Shown: positions 15,901 through 16,323 of the stretch, in pieces | Numbering within the stretch: position 1 is the stretch's first letter | Layout: every line of letters starts with the position of its first letter | Assembly (NCBI GenBank): GCA_902459845.2 | Contig: CABPSV020000433.1 | Coordinates: 1 to 16,323, forward strand | Origin: Hepatocystis sp. ex Piliocolobus tephrosceles | Lineage: Eukaryota > Apicomplexa > Aconoidasida > Haemosporida > Plasmodiidae | Direction: 5' to 3' | Length of the DNA stretch: 16,323 nucleotides | The notes under the pieces: generated by a model | Database searches by the model: none | Told to the model about the DNA's origin: nothing | The model's input: the letters and a program-made list of their open reading frames with translations, nothing else | Made by a program: the position numbers and the translations under genes

Positions 15901-16323
15901 ATTTTCATCTGCTTCGACCTTATTTTCATCTGCTTCGACTTTATTTTTATCTGCTTCGACTTTATTTTTATCTGCTTCGACTTTATTTTCATCTGCTTCG
16001 ACTTTATTTTCATCTCGCTCAACCTTATTTTCATCTGCTTCGACTTTATTTTCATCTCGCTTAACCTTATTTTCATCTGCTTCGACTTTATTTTCATCTC
16101 GCTTAACCTTATTTTCATCTCGCTTAACCTTATTTTCATCTCGCTCAACCTTATTTTCATCTGCTTCGACTTTATTTTCATCTCGCTCAACCTTATTTTC
16201 ATCTCGCTTAACCTTATTTTCATCTCGCTTAACCTTATTTTCATCTCGCTCAACCTTATTTTCATCTGACCCCACCTTATTCCAATTAACTTTGAAGTCA
16301 TTTTTCCCGTTTAACCTATTCTC
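6979..16323 (-). CDS. CRMP3: cysteine repeat modular protein 3 (CRMP3-like giant membrane protein), 5'-truncated by window edge
   Basis: One open frame from the right edge to TAG at 6981-6979: 3114 residues, no visible intron, N-terminus and any signal peptide outside the window. Numbering from the edge: DENKV heptad array 18-178; helix-rich unknown region 180-480; VVDxx array 487-616; helix-rich region 620-1130; SCSNELC repeats ~1139-1170; CPEKN repeats ~1363-1407; Ser-Gly tract ~1526-1541; Cys module I 1549-1616 (CVSCPKGALC); Cys module II 1791-1833 (C-x5-C-GG ... GYLCSNC ... CFKC), resembling GCC2/GCC3-type extracellular modules; three membrane spans ~1842-1975; a ~300-residue polar loop; about six more spans ~2279-2500; a polar C-terminal tail with a TTYD array. 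Cys modules followed by a polytopic C-terminus are the CRMP layout, and adjacency to mACP points to CRMP3. Family work reports P. berghei CRMP3 as essential for transmission from mosquito to host. A missed small 3' intron cannot be excluded. Confidence 0.8.
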   Translation of the reverse strand, partial: ENRLNGKNDFKVNWNKVGSDENKVERDENKVKRDENKVKRDENKVERDENKVEADENKVERDENKVKRDENKVKRDENKVEADENKVKRDENKVEADENKVERDENKVEADENKVEADKNKVEADKNKVEADENKVEADENKVESDENKVEADKNKVEADENKVKQAENKAESDKNTKKHGNGYSTPFSAHVPFETSVYIFLLFCQLYYKNGIKCYKKIIKYILIQYFKNMNGITYYCLKKRKRIYIFKKFLFLINSNLHVLSKKYVFYFFNYLQLLLEMKKYNYSDFHLFILCILQYNITNVYPCEFVKFENNLFYDDKKLEMACNLFDEDDVEVCENRNDQMKKRNEIQTIINYLFNNTSYNLGNRNKSSINEYINYITSLHDDNDHNDDNYTFTENVNNSRTFIKPYNKKLRNYKSKHIILTNFLLSKDRIVLTKKREHMFIQKMINKEMKHRKVIYDTMCNERANRVTCRLSQNGEESVYANVVDTKVVDANVVDTKVVDANVVDTKVVDANVVDTKVVDAKVVDTKVVDANVVDAKVVDAKVVDAKVVDTKVVDAKVVDAKVVDAKVVDTKVVDTKVVDTKVVDTKVVDANVVDANVVDANVVDANVVDAKVEKKKSNRNSNMINNTKKCYDRLYRKEIVEEIFYNDIFNCKNDKDKKVHSLSNIKEQQKMQLFLSYEEKSTILSKLIIFDYSDNYDCYIKYYDTLLHFIKKVREKYINKLNNNNLHMVKMKNRILKPLLPNILRGTFSFFPKIQYTCTHIFQQYFLSNDLFETICLMFEGDYFKYVFDKYFICLFLKVFFSFFKHNIGTYICLKSPTQGLIPTSCQPKPKVRMCIHTTAHTEVTNPTIGRNNIIHNEYTTDFFVWHEHLVNYCKEQDLFIQKCKKKIVKAKYLFQPILNLAHIYKKYCKYLWIEFFSQLLNILNYKQITAFNFYIIQFVYNYINIYLFVNNCKRVEDKVAQDKQTQQLGSAYMYGYPTGDYAFNMYLKKKKSFLNNVYELDYSVNVLETMLTCIFKTTVLFYMPHELMFYCVKKFCSYGMSRQLLRMLLVHNVKKLNEITDAVSNGKEKEVSQVVAKEQSENKKIKYKRGSANKKLATAGVSKTSDKNKDSGRKNRDSSFLVITTHRGNDGNSSCNNKLGDSCSNELCSSCRNELCRSCSNELVIYNQKRIQHNCREIVNYLIELNNDINEYDTVYALQTIYGESNKILLRGLLANHFNIYYRKKILELKKCNKNKILKITNEELKMNNIDWINDIHYFNETYSLLNYYYLINESTKKKNSNYLLMNVINDSLITNKTKNYMDNSNFENNKVSKDNKKRKDITIFCDYETSRSCYIRYLNDIYRLIDDKLKFGQAKCTKKNCPEKNCPVKKCPEKNCSVKKCTEKNCTGKKCPEKKCPEKGEYNNDVKDATLNGSSNNLDLKSQEGEDTIYMPFIRLSNDDNIAQVEVVVDNKNESYNNQKDERNGEETQWVEKKNEDNYKIDTDYLFNKHIEVNSSTENDTICKEVIGQGCNTVGHGVSSGSGSGSGSGSGSGSNVTNNNKCIKCKERYYKDVIDNSVCSGLCVEFSTSFEGSIDKKQCFCTKGRYMVTEQSSEMKCVSCPKGALCIGGLKYRTLIKIMNNPYYTNITIDDHAIPLPKKGFFATYEINHIDFKWSPMNSLNVIINNHDTYDIIVEKNNMLTLFGDKMQHVTMESYPSKETNLHTNTKIQKKVRKTMQSEMQKKMLSKIDTSFLSIHDTTNITKNELRDSKTTTWTSVLVNEKKEKIKYKNGYLTVDRIPDFHACPNNNRCTGGTHKVCVEGSEGYLCSNCSKNYDISYIGSICFKCNVSKKKEMWQFLQIKIFFYIIIYLLVYLNYFCFIQKNFVFIGFFKIWYSFIICLLPYLFIIDSNRIPSNNYLHFFHFFIISPIKYITKYVRLNCFINTNSDFKYEHIWYIQRFIKIVEPLVDCIMVTILFFFIYFLYTFWNSKKLKKAEKVIQKQIDDRNEDNYYQYIDDFAYRYPRKFSQTICKQNITKNKNKRIKKWDNSDIEEYVRQSQNKRTSIWAKCFNSIMDNTMRKKKIDKNVSNNGSTNGSTNGDTNSGTNNFANIFTGENNQNKEKKKKINRHFHVKDKEKRNKHSNQNFPKFPNFPDVSDVSDVLGKKNDQNGDANEETYTTYSSTNIQKYVLNPISSTNFMTSDSENHSNESNDVDEEQESSSADEGIIHYKELYIKNETTRKNTQSIQNNIIKDTYWTYMCLLNIYNIRVLGLFRFIHPPNTSWYTKIKKLLEDFKAAYVIILYLHLPFTLMSTVELLWCQPIKYKNNNPTLILYHMPSQVCSLKNKLFVFGIVYALLFQLIYIFIVLRSIYKAMNIFKTNSSYTNQLNNYFLFNGYNYKNRCWDIMDFIKLIFVVFCFICKLYTYGNYNSKYFICCVMILTVSTYATLVSLFSPHDKRSNNVLRTFRYLCISSIALIYLTLQTSFFFNFTILNIIPFIFFIFFYIYIINKVILEWIIFKHILKRHRISGNSNKAVLEDFFNDVSALVFFSNNNDKSVIDGQKDEQTTDPILLEENGLNGPNNKFFGDSFKKNNKNSNANGEQNKNRVKQTLKEQFFDFILRINNIPSYFIYLNVKTDEIFLIEETYNTSKKYKQLINALKGNCLNKNIHMEVIDLKSGHYKMFNSNLRSNSDENNDNFNNDNFNNTTYDTTYDTAYDTTYDTTYDTTYNTTYDTTYDTTYNTTYDTNNAKENINNDEVYNHFHEELKRWITNNKKFEYVPDLKRKKHDLFNYKFKKDINGVSNYIGHNNGKHIDDDEHINNIKKKSPNNELRSNRIHFIDCIIEAINVLFVNESYSKITVEWISFVIRFSICFIHWMKNYNEYSIHLIPLNEKQFELKKSNLLFYSLFSSYSEIYELYSHINQNNVYTYNKKNFIEAENLNMFYNYLKNSKKDFNQRNYYYNLKNEKEISNKSNTYFNTHMNNYTTTTDNNTQTNFLDDEFYRCEKDIINMLFDENIFKNLSISLVEFYFAIYMIQFIETKKLSILIFLFCEKKKFIKEEKCFNNMTKAKKMDINNMLYYDENYELHEYIEYNDLKESNLLMKTKISKLRTLIQRKKRNQNVTDVSKL
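8131..8250 (-). repeat. TTYD tetrapeptide array (10 x 12 bp) in CRMP3 C-terminal tail
   Basis: Ten perfect-length 12-bp units encode TTYD, with TTYN twice and TAYD once. It lies about 200 residues after the last membrane span, so on the side of the membrane holding the C-terminus. The peptide is Thr/Tyr/Asp-rich, so disorder is expected. Confidence 0.95.
8251..8280 (-). repeat. DNFNN repeat (2 x 15 bp) beside the TTYD array
   Basis: Two exact 15-bp copies encoding DNFNN directly abut the TTYD array, followed by a partial copy (AATAAC, then diverging). Confidence 0.9.
9879..9938 (-). repeat. FPxFP and DVS short repeats in the CRMP3 inter-membrane loop
   Basis: Reads NFPKFPNFPDVSDVSDV: two 9-bp DVS copies and three FPx steps, in the long polar loop between membrane spans 3 and 4. 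Confidence 0.8.
10051..10098 (-). repeat. NGST repeat (4 x 12 bp) in the CRMP3 inter-membrane loop
   Basis: Units encode NGST, NGST, NGDT, NSGT. It lies in the same polar loop between spans 3 and 4, N-terminal to the FPx/DVS tract. Confidence 0.9.
11701..11748 (-). repeat. (SG)7 Ser-Gly tract in CRMP3
   Basis: Seven alternating AGT/GGT pairs plus flanking Ser (16 residues of Ser and Gly only) form a flexible linker just before Cys-rich module I. Confidence 0.95.
12103..12237 (-). repeat. cysteine pentapeptide array (9 x 15 bp, C-x-x-K-x) in CRMP3
   Basis: Nine units with Cys every fifth residue: CTKKN, CPEKN, CPVKK, CPEKN, CSVKK, CTEKN, CTGKK, CPEKK, CPEKG. Lys follows in nearly every unit. 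It adds nine cysteines outside the two standard Cys modules. Confidence 0.95.
12814..12909 (-). repeat. SCSNELC octapeptide array (4 x 24 bp) in CRMP3
   Basis: Units in protein order: SSCNNKLG, DSCSNELC, SSCRNELC, RSCSNELV. Cys at position 3 is invariant, with a second Cys at position 8 in the two middle units (six Cys in all). Confidence 0.93.
14476..14865 (-). repeat. VVDxx pentapeptide array (26 x 15 bp) in CRMP3
   Basis: Twenty-six uninterrupted 15-bp units encode VVDTK, VVDAN or VVDAK. The N-terminal units alternate TK/AN, giving a higher-order 30-bp period; a run of four TK then four AN units lies near the C-terminal end. A degenerate unit (VYAN) precedes the array. All three reading frames on the opposite strand stay open through it because the unit is a multiple of three. 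Confidence 0.97.
15790..16272 (-). repeat. DENKV heptapeptide array (about 23 x 21 bp) in CRMP3
   Basis: About 23 units of seven residues, consensus D-E/K-N-K-V-E/K-R/A. The last two (KQAENKA, ESDKNTK) are degenerate, and NWNKV just before the array may be another. The units are highly charged with one Val per heptad, compatible with a long charged helix or disorder. The array lies 17 residues from the window edge, well before any Cys module. Confidence 0.96.

Noticed and set aside
16273..16275. GTG at 16275 as the start codon of CRMP3
   Set aside because: Nuclear eukaryotic genes start at ATG, and the frame stays open another 16 codons to the window edge, so the gene is truncated by the window.
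15684..16301. 205-residue minus-strand ORF of MKIRLSE/MKIKSKQ repeats
   Set aside because: A shifted-frame shadow of the DENKV array; the DENKV frame continues into the long CRMP3 frame and this one does not.

Overview
The window looks like nuclear chromosome-internal DNA of a Plasmodium species. Coding sequence is A/T-rich and intergenic DNA is extremely A/T-rich, with long homopolymers and (TA)n tracts. Asn/Lys/Asp-rich low-complexity arrays sit inside coding regions. Gene content and order match, from memory of the P. falciparum map, the chromosome 12 block CRMP3 - mitochondrial acyl carrier protein - putative amino acid transporter (PF3D7_1208200 to PF3D7_1208400). The species cannot be fixed from this window; the very long homopolymers and fresh tandem arrays would suit a P. 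malariae/P. ovale-type genome, but that is a guess.

Layout (all three genes on the minus strand, so transcription runs right to left). 16323-6979: a giant membrane protein of the cysteine repeat modular protein family, best called CRMP3, cut at its 5' end by the window edge. It has at least eight in-frame tandem-repeat tracts, two Cys-rich modules, about nine membrane spans and a ~600-residue C-terminal tail. 6978-5469: intergenic, with a 93-base T tract and several (TA)n tracts. 5468-4785: a two-exon mitochondrial acyl carrier protein (161 aa) in which the phosphopantetheine serine is phenylalanine. 4784-1848: a 2.9 kb intergenic region with a 25-bp minisatellite, a T35/A48 pair and a small GC-rich island containing a hairpin. 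1847-1: an Aa_trans-type amino acid transporter, cut at its 3' end by the window edge.

The three genes do not form a pathway. By family knowledge, CRMP3 acts in mosquito-to-host transmission, the acyl carrier protein supports mitochondrial Fe-S cluster assembly, and the transporter moves amino acids across a membrane. I found no mobile element, CRISPR array, tRNA or rRNA, and no wholly new system. The most interesting signals are the serine-less acyl carrier protein, the many repeat arrays of CRMP3, small upstream ORFs whose stop overlaps the start codon (ATGA) in both genes whose start is visible, a perfect (ACT)6/(AGT)6 hairpin inside the transporter gene, the noncoding 25-bp minisatellite, and the GC-rich island.
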